Positions 44,020 through 53,028 are shown, counted from the stretch's first letter. The stretch is 64,000 nucleotides of DNA from Nostoc sp. ATCC 43529 (GCA_003326205.1 LWTK01000052.1:1-64000), one strand, 5' to 3'. Notes: generated by a model from the letters alone, not told the origin. Made by a program: numbers and translations.

Positions 44020-45516
44020 ATGGAAATGAAAAGACCTGGATTTATTGAACGTCATCACTTGTGGACAGACATCCAAAAAGAAGCAGTCCAAAAGATTAAG
44101 GCTGTTGTTAAAGAACAGGATCTATTGTTGATTCGTACTGCTTGGTCAGACCAGCATGGCATTGTTCGCAGTAAGTCGCTTTTACCACAAGCGTTTTTCG
44201 GCGCCTTGGAAAACGGTATGCAAATCAGCACCGGGACATTTCTATTTGACACTGGTGGTGCGATGGTATTTAACCCTTTCGTTCCTGGCGGTAGCTTAGA
44301 CATGCCTTTAATGACAGGTGCGCCAAATCTTGTGGCTGTTCCTGACCCTAATACTTTTACAATTGTGCCTTGGGCAAAACGCACTGGTTTTATTCTCTGT
44401 GATGAATACTTTCAGAATGGTCAGCCAATGCCCTTTTCCAGTCGCGGTATTTTGCGCCAAGCATTGCTAGAGTTGCATCAAAGAGGCTTAGAGCATATTG
44501 TCGGCTTAGAAGTCGAGTGGTATCTGGCAAAATTAGAAGATCCGATGTTAGCGATCGCGAATGTTGGAACTTCTGGAAAACCCAGCGAACCTGCCAAAGT
44601 CAGCGCCGTAGAGCATAATTACCAATATCTTTTAGAATCCCACAATCCAGAGATTCACGATTTGCTGCGCCTTCTGGCAGAAAACTTAGTTGCAATGCAA
44701 TTGCCTTTAAGGAGTGTAGAAAACGAAGGCGGCGCCGGTCAATTTGAATTTACCTTTGACCCGATTCCGGCATTGCAAGCTGCCGATACAATGATGATAT
44801 TCCGCATGGCCACCAAGCAAATCTGCCGTCAACAAGGTTACATCGCTTCATTTATGTGTCGCCCAGGATTGCAAGGTTGTTCTTCCAATGGTTGGCATTT
44901 GCATCAATCCCTTGTGGACAAAACCACAGGCGAGAATGCTTTCATGTCTGCAAACTCCGAAACTCTCATGTCAGACTTAGGTCAACACTTCATTGGTGGT
45001 CTTCTCAAACACGCCCATGCTGCTTCTGTGTTCGCAGTCCCGACAATTAACGGCTACAAAAGATTTAGACCCTATTCCCTAGCCCCCGACCGTGCCGGGT
45101 GGGGATTGGAAAACCGAGGGGCAATGATTAGATTACAAGGCGGTTTTGATGACCCCACTACCCACATCGAAAACCGAATTGGAGAACCAGCAGCTAATCC
45201 TTATCTCTACATGGCATCGCAATTGATTTCTGGTTTAGATGGCGTAGATAATAAACTCGATCCTGGCTCCCCCACAGAGGAACCTTACACTACAGAAAAT
45301 CCCACCTTACCCAAAAGTTTGCCAGAGGCGATTTCATATTTGAGCCAAAGCGAACTTTTTGCTCAAAAAATGGGACAGGAGTTCATAAACTTTATCGTTA
45401 AGATGAAACAAAGTGAAATGAATCGCTTTTTGCATTCCGTTGGCGATATACCATCAGAAGAATATTTAAAGCAGGTGACTACGTGGGAGCAAAGAGAATA
45501 TTTTGAATTATTTTAA
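44020..45516 (+). CDS. Glutamine-synthetase-like gamma-glutamyl amide ligase
   Basis: A 498-residue member of the glutamine synthetase superfamily, too divergent to be housekeeping GlnA. The beta-grasp N-terminus has LIRTAWSDQHGIVRSKSLLP. Metal and ATP motifs follow: GLEVEWYL, VENEGGAGQFEFTFDP (in place of GPGQxE), NGWHLHQSL (in place of GNGMHxH), RFRPYSLAPDRAGWGLENRG and IENRIGEPAANPYLYMAS. Relatives of this kind make gamma-glutamyl amides of amines (PuuA, GlnT, aniline-pathway AtdA1/TdnQ). Tight linkage to a Rieske dioxygenase points to amine activation before ring oxidation or to an amide-linked substrate. The actual substrate is unknown. Confidence 0.85.
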   Translation: MEMKRPGFIERHHLWTDIQKEAVQKIKAVVKEQDLLLIRTAWSDQHGIVRSKSLLPQAFFGALENGMQISTGTFLFDTGGAMVFNPFVPGGSLDMPLMTGAPNLVAVPDPNTFTIVPWAKRTGFILCDEYFQNGQPMPFSSRGILRQALLELHQRGLEHIVGLEVEWYLAKLEDPMLAIANVGTSGKPSEPAKVSAVEHNYQYLLESHNPEIHDLLRLLAENLVAMQLPLRSVENEGGAGQFEFTFDPIPALQAADTMMIFRMATKQICRQQGYIASFMCRPGLQGCSSNGWHLHQSLVDKTTGENAFMSANSETLMSDLGQHFIGGLLKHAHAASVFAVPTINGYKRFRPYSLAPDRAGWGLENRGAMIRLQGGFDDPTTHIENRIGEPAANPYLYMASQLISGLDGVDNKLDPGSPTEEPYTTENPTLPKSLPEAISYLSQSELFAQKMGQEFINFIVKMKQSEMNRFLHSVGDIPSEEYLKQVTTWEQREYFELF

Positions 45517-45619
45517 ATTGAGTTTAGTTTAAAGCAATACAGTTCAGTTAAGCATTTCTTTCTTCTCTTTGCGTCCTTGGCGTCCTTGGCGGTTCGTTAA
45601 AAAAAAGAGTTTTGACCTT

Positions 45620-45742
45620 AGGGATTACCAAGAAATAAATTATCCAGTCTTGTGGGGTGGACATCTTGTCCGCCCCTTTCTACGGGTGGGCGAGACGCCC
45701 ACCCCACAAGAAAAGTTGTATATTTTTTATTTGGTAGTCCCT
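45620..45742. repeat. Nested palindromic element with GTGGGGTGG core
   Basis: Outer arms AGGGATTACCAAGAAATAAA and TTTTTTATTTGGTAGTCCCT enclose an inner GC-rich hairpin (TGTGGGGTGGACATC at 45651 and the GACGCCCACCCCACAAG arm ending 45710). The same core occurs at 59857-59917, and the same outer arms at 23040-23141. The region 45517-45830 also holds CTTGGCGTCCTTGGCGG repeats and no gene. Confidence 0.75.
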
Positions 45743-45830
45743 TAACTGAACTGTATTGTAGTTTAAAGGACTTCTAAAAAATAAGGTTCTTCAGTACTTA
45801 GTACGCGAAAATATTTACATTAATCGACAG

Positions 45831-47390
45831 ATGGCAGAATCAGATAATCCAGTTCAACCGCAAAGCCAGCGAGAGCGATGGCAGAAGGAAAGAGACTCAC
45901 TAGCAGAAGCCTACGAGTTACAAAGAAAGAAAGTTGCAGAACTGCGAAAAGCATCGGTGATTGAGACAGACGTATCTCGCAAGTTTCAATACGAACAAAA
46001 TCTTCAGTCAGCGGAATCCGAACTAAAGAAGCTTGATGATGATTTGAATTCAATTGAACAAAAATTGAATTCTCCAAGCATTTATAATTATACTAATATT
46101 TCACCTCCAGGTTTTATTTTTCCAGACAAATATTGGGAAACTTTAGTTGATATTATCTCACAAATAGATCCTGATATACGTACACAAGCTTGTAATTCAA
46201 CTCTAAAAGATATTACTCAAGATGTTCGGGGTAGTTACCCAAAGATTGAAGAACTAAAAAAAATAAGTATATTGAAGAAAATTTTTTTAAAAGATTACCC
46301 ATTCAATAATAAAGATATTCCCACAATCATTGAATTTGCCCAGCGTTTAAGTAAATATGAGGAAGTTGATAAATCTTATCGATATGAATTAAAAGAATGG
46401 ATTGAATGTGTAACTAGAGAACTTAACATTGAGTTACCAAATTGTGATGAATCTAAATTAGCTGGAACTGCTCAGTCTTATTTACTCATCATAGTAATTC
46501 CTCAAGGAAACGATAAATTTAATTTAAAATCTGAGTTAATTTGTAATTTCACTAATATTAATGATAGCCCGAAACATATTAATCTAGAATTAGAATCTGG
46601 AATATCAGCAAGTAAGTGTTCTTGGAATGAAATAATAGATAAAATTTATAGTTTTATCAAAATCAGCCGCAATCATCTTCGAGACTATGAAGATTACAAT
46701 CTAACAATTGAACTTTTTTTACCTTTGCCTTATTTAGATAAGAGCATAGATCTTGAAGAAATTCCCATTGGGTTTGGAGAAAAAAGGGCGATCGCGAATG
46801 AATATCAGTTTGTAATTCGTTCTCTGGAGCGAATTAGTGAGCAAGATGGTCACTATTTAAGTTTGTTGCATCGGAGATGGAAAATCTTAACTCAATTTTT
46901 AGATAAAAAGCCTACATTAAAAAATTTCTATGAAAAAATTGAGCAAATTCCTCCAAAAGAAAAATCTTGTTATTCTAATTTTACATGGGAAACGTGTAAC
47001 TTGAAAGAATTTGAAAATAATTGGGATATTAAAAAAAGTTTAGGTATTCAAGTTACTTGCGATTTACCAATAGATAAGGAGGCAAAGAGAAAATTTTTTA
47101 TTGCTCTAATTAGAAGTGGAGTACCGATGTCTTTATGGACGAGATGTAGTGCTATTCCAAATCTAGAGACAGAATTTAATGAAATATTTATTGATGAAAC
47201 AGAAATTATTGCTGATTTAAATAATTTATGTGAATCTATATGGAAGTTACGTAGAAAAGCTCATGCCAAACAAGATGAAGACAAACAAAATTATTTAGGT
47301 TATCATTTAGGATTTATATGCGATCATCCTTATCGAATTCCGTTTAGTTTGACGAACGAAAATCAACGTCTTTTAGAACCAGGGCAATAA
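45831..47390 (+). CDS. VMAP (vWA-MoxR-associated protein), gene 1 of ternary conflict system
   Basis: A 519-residue protein. Residues 1-90 form a coiled coil (EAYELQRKKVAELRKASVIE, then LQSAESELKKLDDDLNSIEQ). Residues about 95-190 are a helical block (FIFPDKYWETLVDIISQIDP) that may be an effector-associated adaptor domain. The C-terminal ~270 residues fit the VMAP-C domain: SYLLIIVIPQGNDKFNLKSE, FVIRSLERI, RWKILTQF, and DKEAKRKFFIALIRSGVPMS with LWTRC. VMAP proteins pair with a MoxR ATPase and a vWA protein in NTP-dependent bacterial conflict systems. The gene is AT-rich and lies 17 bp before the MoxR gene. The exact action of VMAP is not known. Confidence 0.75.
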   Translation: MAESDNPVQPQSQRERWQKERDSLAEAYELQRKKVAELRKASVIETDVSRKFQYEQNLQSAESELKKLDDDLNSIEQKLNSPSIYNYTNISPPGFIFPDKYWETLVDIISQIDPDIRTQACNSTLKDITQDVRGSYPKIEELKKISILKKIFLKDYPFNNKDIPTIIEFAQRLSKYEEVDKSYRYELKEWIECVTRELNIELPNCDESKLAGTAQSYLLIIVIPQGNDKFNLKSELICNFTNINDSPKHINLELESGISASKCSWNEIIDKIYSFIKISRNHLRDYEDYNLTIELFLPLPYLDKSIDLEEIPIGFGEKRAIANEYQFVIRSLERISEQDGHYLSLLHRRWKILTQFLDKKPTLKNFYEKIEQIPPKEKSCYSNFTWETCNLKEFENNWDIKKSLGIQVTCDLPIDKEAKRKFFIALIRSGVPMSLWTRCSAIPNLETEFNEIFIDETEIIADLNNLCESIWKLRRKAHAKQDEDKQNYLGYHLGFICDHPYRIPFSLTNENQRLLEPGQ

Positions 47391-47407
47391 AATAGGAAAA
47401 TTGGTAT

Positions 47408-48490
47408 ATGCAAGACTGGCGCTTTTTTTATGGGAACGGCGAACAACACAAAGAAGTTGAAAATAAACTAAAATCTCTTGACCCGCCTCCTTGGCGGCAG
47501 TTTGGTAGAAAAGAAGATATAACTAACTCTCAAGAAGATGATCAACGCTGGCAAAAACTCCGCCAATTAGCTGAAAATCAAGATAGGAATAGAAAACGGG
47601 GACAAAATTTTCGTATTTCCCAAAATGCCACTGATGTAATTAACGCGGTTAATGCAGCTATTTACTTACGAAGGCCATTGCTAGTTACAGGTAGGCCTGG
47701 AGCAGGAAAAACCTCTTTGGCTTATGCCATTGCTTATGAATTGAATTTAGGCTCTGTCTTATCTTGGCCCATCACAGCCCGTTCTACGTTGCAGGAAGGG
47801 CTTTATAGTTACGATGCATTAGCGCGATTACAAGATTCTCAACAAGATAAAAATATAGCTCAAAATATAGGTAAATATATTAAATTGGGGCCGCTAGGTA
47901 CTGCCTTCTTGCCTTCTGTTTTACCTAGAGTTCTCCTAATTGACGAAATTGATAAAAGTGATATTAATCTCCCCAATGATTTATTAAATATTTTAGAAGA
48001 AGGAGAATTTGAAATTCTAGAATTAGTCAGACGTTCTCAACCTCAAGAAGAAATATCTCAACAAAATCAAGAGAACGAATTTAAAGTTCTTACCCAAGAT
48101 AAGGGTATTGATGCTTTAATTAAGGCAGGTCGGGTAGGCTGTTGTGCTTTTCCGATTATTGTTATGACTAGTAACGGAGAACGAGATTTTCCGCCAGCAT
48201 TTAAGCGCCGATGTCTGCGGGTTAGAATGCCAGATCCCAACCAAGAAACACTAAAAGCTATTGTTGAAGCTCATTTTGGAGAGAAAGGAAAAATAGTTTT
48301 TCAACAAGCAGAGTCTAAAATTAATGAATTGCTCAAAGAGTTTATGCCAGATGAAAAGCAACCCTTGGAGCGAGCAACAGACCAATTACTAAATACTATT
48401 TACTTGTTAACTCGTGAGGTAAATATTCAAGAAGAGGATGAAAAGTCAGTGAAAGAAATATTATTTAAAACCTTAACCAGTGGTGATTAA
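47408..48490 (+). CDS. MoxR-family AAA+ ATPase, gene 2 of ternary conflict system
   Basis: A 360-residue AAA+ ATPase. Walker A is GRPGAGKT (95-102), Walker B VLLIDEIDKSD (Asp179-Glu180), sensor 1 is VMTSNGERDFP and the arginine-finger region FKRRCLRVRMP. An insertion of ~35 residues between Walker B and sensor 1 (QPQEEISQQNQENEFKVLTQ) is unusual but seen in conflict-system MoxR proteins. MoxR ATPases remodel vWA partners, here the protein from the next gene. Its stop TAA overlaps the next ATG by one base (TAATG), giving tight coupling. The N-terminal WRQFG segment may contact the VMAP. Confidence 0.88.
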   Translation: MQDWRFFYGNGEQHKEVENKLKSLDPPPWRQFGRKEDITNSQEDDQRWQKLRQLAENQDRNRKRGQNFRISQNATDVINAVNAAIYLRRPLLVTGRPGAGKTSLAYAIAYELNLGSVLSWPITARSTLQEGLYSYDALARLQDSQQDKNIAQNIGKYIKLGPLGTAFLPSVLPRVLLIDEIDKSDINLPNDLLNILEEGEFEILELVRRSQPQEEISQQNQENEFKVLTQDKGIDALIKAGRVGCCAFPIIVMTSNGERDFPPAFKRRCLRVRMPDPNQETLKAIVEAHFGEKGKIVFQQAESKINELLKEFMPDEKQPLERATDQLLNTIYLLTREVNIQEEDEKSVKEILFKTLTSGD

Positions 48491-51400
48491 TGTCAATGAC
48501 TAGTGAATCATCGGCAAATAATCCATTAGAACAGCTAATTGCTATTTTAAGTAGCAAAAATTTTGACCTGACTGGAGAAGAAATTGCTGATATCCTCTGG
48601 TTAAACCTGCAACGGCAATCAATCGAGGAACCAAAAATCAGCGTAACTTCTTCTTCAACCTCCTCAATCTCCTCAACCTCCTCAACCTCCTCAACCTCCT
48701 CAACCTCCTCAACCTCCTCAACCTCCTCAACGTCCCCAAGCGCTGAGATTTATCCACAAACTCTACCCAGTAACAATCCAAATCTCCAGAGAACAAAAGC
48801 GCTTCCATTGCGAGTACCGGATGCACCTTCCTTACGAGAACCCCTAATTTTGGCGCAAGCCCTAAAACCTTTGATGCGGCGGGTTGAGTCTGGAAAAAAA
48901 ACAGTATTAGATGAAACCACTACATCAGAACGTACCGCCGCCGAGGGAATATGTATACCTGTTCTCAAGTCAGAACCAGAACCTTGGTTAGAGTTGGCAT
49001 TGGTGATTGATGAGAGCAAATCAATGCTGATTTGGCGACATACAATAAGGGAATTAAAACGACTGCTAGAACATTATGGTGCTTTCCGGGATGTGCGGAC
49101 TTGGGGATTGATCTTAGTTAGTGATGAAAACGGAAAACAATCTATTCGCATTCGACCTGGAATTGGGGAAACAGCAAATGACCAACGGCTTGCTAGTCCC
49201 ACTGAATTAATTGACCCTAGTGGTCGTCGCTTGATTTTGGTTGTGAGTGACTGTGTTGCAGCCATGTGGCGTGATGGTACTCTCACCCCAGCTTTACAAT
49301 TTTGGGCAAAAAGTCAACCTCTAGCCATTGTGCAGATGTTACCAGATTGGTTGTGGTTGAGAACGGGTTTAGGTGCAGGTGCTTCAGTACGGTTGGGAAG
49401 TTTGGCTCCTGGGGTTGCTAACCAGTATTTATTAATTAAAGAACTTTTGCTGTGGAAAGATTTCGATCTCGACAGTGGAATTAAAATTCCAGTTTTGACC
49501 TTAGAACCAGAAGTTGCTTTGACTTGGAGCCAAATGGTAGCAGGAAAAAGCCAGGCAATAGTTTCAGGGTTTGTTTTTCCCTCACAATTAAAATTAGAAT
49601 CACAAGCTGACACCAAAGATTTATCAACAACATCAAAAAATAATATTAGTCAAATTAATGCAAAAGACAGGGTTTACCGCTTTCGCATGACTGCCTCACC
49701 AATGGCGCGAAAACTTGCAGGGTTACTTGCAGCAGCACCAGTTATTAATTTACCCGTGGTGCGATTAATTCAAGAAACTATGCTGCGTGATTCTCGACAA
49801 GTTAATGTTGCAGAAGTGTTTTTAGGCGGATTATTAAAACCATTAACAGAGATTAAAACTGATACCAATCCCGATGCAGTGCAGTACGATTTTATGGATG
49901 ATGAGATACGAGATATCTTATTAGCATCGGCACCTATAAGTGATTCAGCAGAGATAATTAATGTAGTTTCTCTATATATTGCAAACAACTTAGGTAAGTC
50001 ATTGGCAGATTTTGTTGCCTTATTACAAGCACCAGAAGGAGCAGAAGATTCACTGATAAAACCGTTTGCCAAGATGACAACTAAATTATTGAAAAAACTA
50101 GGAGGTGACTACGCTGAATTTGCCAATCAAATAGAAGAAAACCAAGTAATTAACTTTGCTAAATCTCTGAAAAACGAAGATTTAGATATTGTTACTATTG
50201 TCAGAGTAATTATCGCAAATTTTACTGATTCCACACCTTCATATCTTACTCAATACATTAAAAATGCTTTAATAATTCAACCAGTTTATGAAGAATTTAT
50301 TGAAAATTTTGGTGGAGGACAAGGCAATAGGTTTTCCACTAGAAGATTACAACTTAATGGAGAAGCAAACGAAATATTTTTAATTCGAGGCAAACAAATT
50401 CAAGCAACATTAGAAATTAATCATGATTGCCCTGAATGTGGTACAGCTATTAATCAAATTATTGTTGGCATAGGAGGCGAAGAACAAGCCCAAGCTTGTG
50501 TATGGATTGGGGGAAGTTCAAGTTATGGCTGGCAAACCGTTTCTTTTTCTTTAAATATTCCTGATATTCCTGGTGTTTATTACATTCGCACTCGCTACGC
50601 TCAAGCTTATAATCGCGAAGATGCATTAGGTTGGTGGAAAGTAGATCGCCCTGATGGCCCCACAGAAGCAGCGAATATTGGTGCTGTAGTAGTTGGGATA
50701 AATATTGTTTTAGAATTATTTGCTGGAGAGTATCTTTGTGCTGTGAAATGGGGTGGAGAATCTGGTGATTGGCATGAAGGTACAGAAAAATTATTTATTT
50801 CCAGAGATGGTGAAGTGCGATTTATTTCCCGATTTGGTTCTGCTGTGATTCATAATTGGCAATTAACAGAAAATACGCTTTCGTGGGAATTTGATGTCAA
50901 TCAAACTGCTGCTAGTTTTACTTTTAAAGTAAATAGTAAAGATAGTTATTTTTGGGAAAGTAACCAGACAGGTAAGTTATTTGAAGGATGGTTAAATTAT
51001 CCCAATGAAGGTCGAATTGATTTTCGAGGCAGATTTGTAAATGACCAATATCAACCAATTCATAACACTGTAAAAAAAATCCTGATAGTCTCGGCTAATC
51101 CTCAAGATAGAAATAGACGGCTTGTGCATGAAGAAGCTAGAGAAATTCAAGCAGGGTTAGAACGTGCCAAAATTCAAGAGCATTTTGCAATTATTATTAC
51201 ATCGGCAGAGCGTTTCGATGATTTACGCCGCGCTATTTTAGATCAAGAACCTCAAATTATCGATCTTTATGGATATGGGGAAGGAAATCAAGGTTTCGCT
51301 TTAGAAGATAACACAGGGAAAATACAACTTGTGAGTAGTGAATCACTCTCAAGCCTGTTTTCTTTATTTCCAAGTATTGAGTGTGTATTATTAAATGGCT

Positions 51401-52704
51401 GTTATGACGAAGCACAAGCAGAAGCAATTAGTCAACATATTGATTATGTTATAGGCATAAATCAAGCACTAGGAGAACGAGCAGCAATTGAGTTTGCAGT
51501 CGGATTTTATCATGCTCTTGCTGCTGGAAGATCCTATGAAGATGCTTACAAATTTGGGTGTTTACCTATTGATAATTTAGAGAATATCTCAGAATCGGCA
51601 ATGCCAATCTTCATACATCGAAAAAACACAATTAATGCTGACATCCTGCAAAGTAACTCTTCACCATTGCCCCGGCCTTTTCGTGCCGTACAACCAGTTT
51701 CGCTGGAAATGCCAGAAGGAACGATGTCGAGTGAATCTCAATTTTACATAGAACGGTCATCAGATCTACTTGCTTTAGAAATAATTAAGCAGCAGGGTGT
51801 GACTATCATCATTAAAGGCCCTCGCCAAATGGGCAAAAGTTCTTTGTTAATTCGTACTATTGATGCTGCTGTCGCAGTAGGTAAATGGGTAGTATTTTTA
51901 GATTTTCAATTATTTGATAAAGCTACTTTAAACAATGCTGATAACTTCTTTCGGCAGTTTTGCTGTTGGCTAACTGATGAACTAGAAATGGCAGATAAAG
52001 TAGATGAGTATTGGCAGACGCCTTTAGGTTATAGCCAACGTTGTACTCGCTATGTAAATCGATATATCCTGAAGGATTTTGGCAAGCCTTTAGTATTGGC
52101 AATGGATGAAGTGGAAAGTATTTTTGATAGCGAATTTCGTTCTGATTTCTTTGCAATGTTGAGAAGTTGGCACAATAGCCGCGCTATCACTCCTATCTGG
52201 AAAAATCTCGATTTAGTACTGGCAACATCCACTGAGCCTTACCAGTTCATTGATAATCTCCATGAATCACCGTTTAATGTGGGAGTAGCCGTAAATTTAG
52301 AAGATTTTACAACAGAACAGGTTGCCGACTTGAACCGCCGTCATGGTTCGCCCCTCAATTCCAGCGAAGAACGGCAATTGATGGCGTTGCTGAATGGGCA
52401 TCCTTACTTGGTGCGTCTTGCACTCTATGTAATTGCTAGCCAGCGTCTCTCCACTGCTGAATTATTTACCAACGCTACGGCTGATAATGGCCCCTTTGGT
52501 AATCATTTGCGTAATTACCTTTTTCGTTTGCATAACAAAACAGAGTTGGTTCAAGGTATGCTCCAGGTAATTCGCCAGAACATCTGCGATGAACGCGTTT
52601 TCTTCCGCTTGCACGGTGCAGGGTTGGTGCGTCGAGAAGGGCACAAAGTAATCCCCCGTTGCCAACTTTACGCTGAGTATTTTCGTGAGAAGCTTCGTGG
52701 CTGA
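48490..52704 (+). CDS. vWA / CHAT-like / AAA-like fusion, gene 3 of ternary conflict system
   Basis: A 1404-residue multidomain protein. Order: a short N-terminal helix (LTGEEIADILWLNLQRQ); a Ser/Ser/Thr repeat linker at 55-81; a vWA domain at about 165-300 with MIDAS Asp174-x-Ser176-x-Ser178 (IDESKSM); a helical middle; a beta-sandwich near 615-720 (HDCPECGTAINQII, WGGESGDW); a CHAT-like domain at about 860-1045 beginning KKILIVSANPQDRN; and an AAA_35-type ATPase at about 1080-1404 with Walker A GPRQMGKS (1110-1117) and Walker B VLAMDEVES near 1206. In the CHAT-like part Cys971 (LLNGCYDE) is kept, but the usual GHG His appears as Tyr929 (LYGYGEG). This is the likely effector and sensor of the system. 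Confidence 0.8.
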   Translation: MSMTSESSANNPLEQLIAILSSKNFDLTGEEIADILWLNLQRQSIEEPKISVTSSSTSSISSTSSTSSTSSTSSTSSTSSTSPSAEIYPQTLPSNNPNLQRTKALPLRVPDAPSLREPLILAQALKPLMRRVESGKKTVLDETTTSERTAAEGICIPVLKSEPEPWLELALVIDESKSMLIWRHTIRELKRLLEHYGAFRDVRTWGLILVSDENGKQSIRIRPGIGETANDQRLASPTELIDPSGRRLILVVSDCVAAMWRDGTLTPALQFWAKSQPLAIVQMLPDWLWLRTGLGAGASVRLGSLAPGVANQYLLIKELLLWKDFDLDSGIKIPVLTLEPEVALTWSQMVAGKSQAIVSGFVFPSQLKLESQADTKDLSTTSKNNISQINAKDRVYRFRMTASPMARKLAGLLAAAPVINLPVVRLIQETMLRDSRQVNVAEVFLGGLLKPLTEIKTDTNPDAVQYDFMDDEIRDILLASAPISDSAEIINVVSLYIANNLGKSLADFVALLQAPEGAEDSLIKPFAKMTTKLLKKLGGDYAEFANQIEENQVINFAKSLKNEDLDIVTIVRVIIANFTDSTPSYLTQYIKNALIIQPVYEEFIENFGGGQGNRFSTRRLQLNGEANEIFLIRGKQIQATLEINHDCPECGTAINQIIVGIGGEEQAQACVWIGGSSSYGWQTVSFSLNIPDIPGVYYIRTRYAQAYNREDALGWWKVDRPDGPTEAANIGAVVVGINIVLELFAGEYLCAVKWGGESGDWHEGTEKLFISRDGEVRFISRFGSAVIHNWQLTENTLSWEFDVNQTAASFTFKVNSKDSYFWESNQTGKLFEGWLNYPNEGRIDFRGRFVNDQYQPIHNTVKKILIVSANPQDRNRRLVHEEAREIQAGLERAKIQEHFAIIITSAERFDDLRRAILDQEPQIIDLYGYGEGNQGFALEDNTGKIQLVSSESLSSLFSLFPSIECVLLNGCYDEAQAEAISQHIDYVIGINQALGERAAIEFAVGFYHALAAGRSYEDAYKFGCLPIDNLENISESAMPIFIHRKNTINADILQSNSSPLPRPFRAVQPVSLEMPEGTMSSESQFYIERSSDLLALEIIKQQGVTIIIKGPRQMGKSSLLIRTIDAAVAVGKWVVFLDFQLFDKATLNNADNFFRQFCCWLTDELEMADKVDEYWQTPLGYSQRCTRYVNRYILKDFGKPLVLAMDEVESIFDSEFRSDFFAMLRSWHNSRAITPIWKNLDLVLATSTEPYQFIDNLHESPFNVGVAVNLEDFTTEQVADLNRRHGSPLNSSEERQLMALLNGHPYLVRLALYVIASQRLSTAELFTNATADNGPFGNHLRNYLFRLHNKTELVQGMLQVIRQNICDERVFFRLHGAGLVRREGHKVIPRCQLYAEYFREKLRG
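48652..48732. repeat. In-frame 9-bp microsatellite (9 units) inside the vWA gene
   Basis: Units of TCCTCAACC (one TCTTCAACC, one TCCTCAATC, last TCCTCAACG) encode Ser-Ser-Thr repeated, between the N-terminal helix and the vWA domain. As units are 9 bp, gains or losses keep the frame, so the linker length can vary freely. Confidence 0.9.
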
Positions 52705-52734
52705 ATTAAGTGTTTATACAAGTTCTCCAAAAGA

Positions 52735-52958
52735 TATAGGACTCCTATTTGATTTTTGAACAAAACTCAGTACACATTCATTTTCTAAAACCCTATTGCC
52801 TATTGCCTATTAGACATCTCCAGAAATTAAATATGCGTTATCCAAAACCCTTGTAGAAACGTAGCATTGCTACGTCTCTACATTATTTTTCACTCCTATG
52901 TCTATTGCCTATTGCCTTCCTACGCAAATCAGTTCAGTAATCAAATCGGATTCCTATA
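52735..52958. repeat. MITE-like element with TATAGGACTCC termini (224 bp)
   Basis: The left end TATAGGACTCCTATTTGATT is mirrored by AATCAAATCGGATTCCTATA at the right. The interior has CCTATTGCCTATTGCCTATT repeats and a GTAGAAACGTAGC / GCTACGTCTCTAC hairpin near 52850. Other copies or ends are at 22279, 31231 and 31307-31434. The gap 52705-53028 has no gene. Confidence 0.7.
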
Positions 52959-53028
52959 TTGCTATGTAAGTGTGAATTTACTGCTAACTCAATCAATGAA
53001 ATTTTTGAATTTTTTTTAGAGATAGATT

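Noticed and set aside
48638-48826. Antisense frame with repeated Arg-Arg-Leu
   Set aside because: It is the mirror of the Ser/Ser/Thr microsatellite in the vWA gene and has no independent coding signs.
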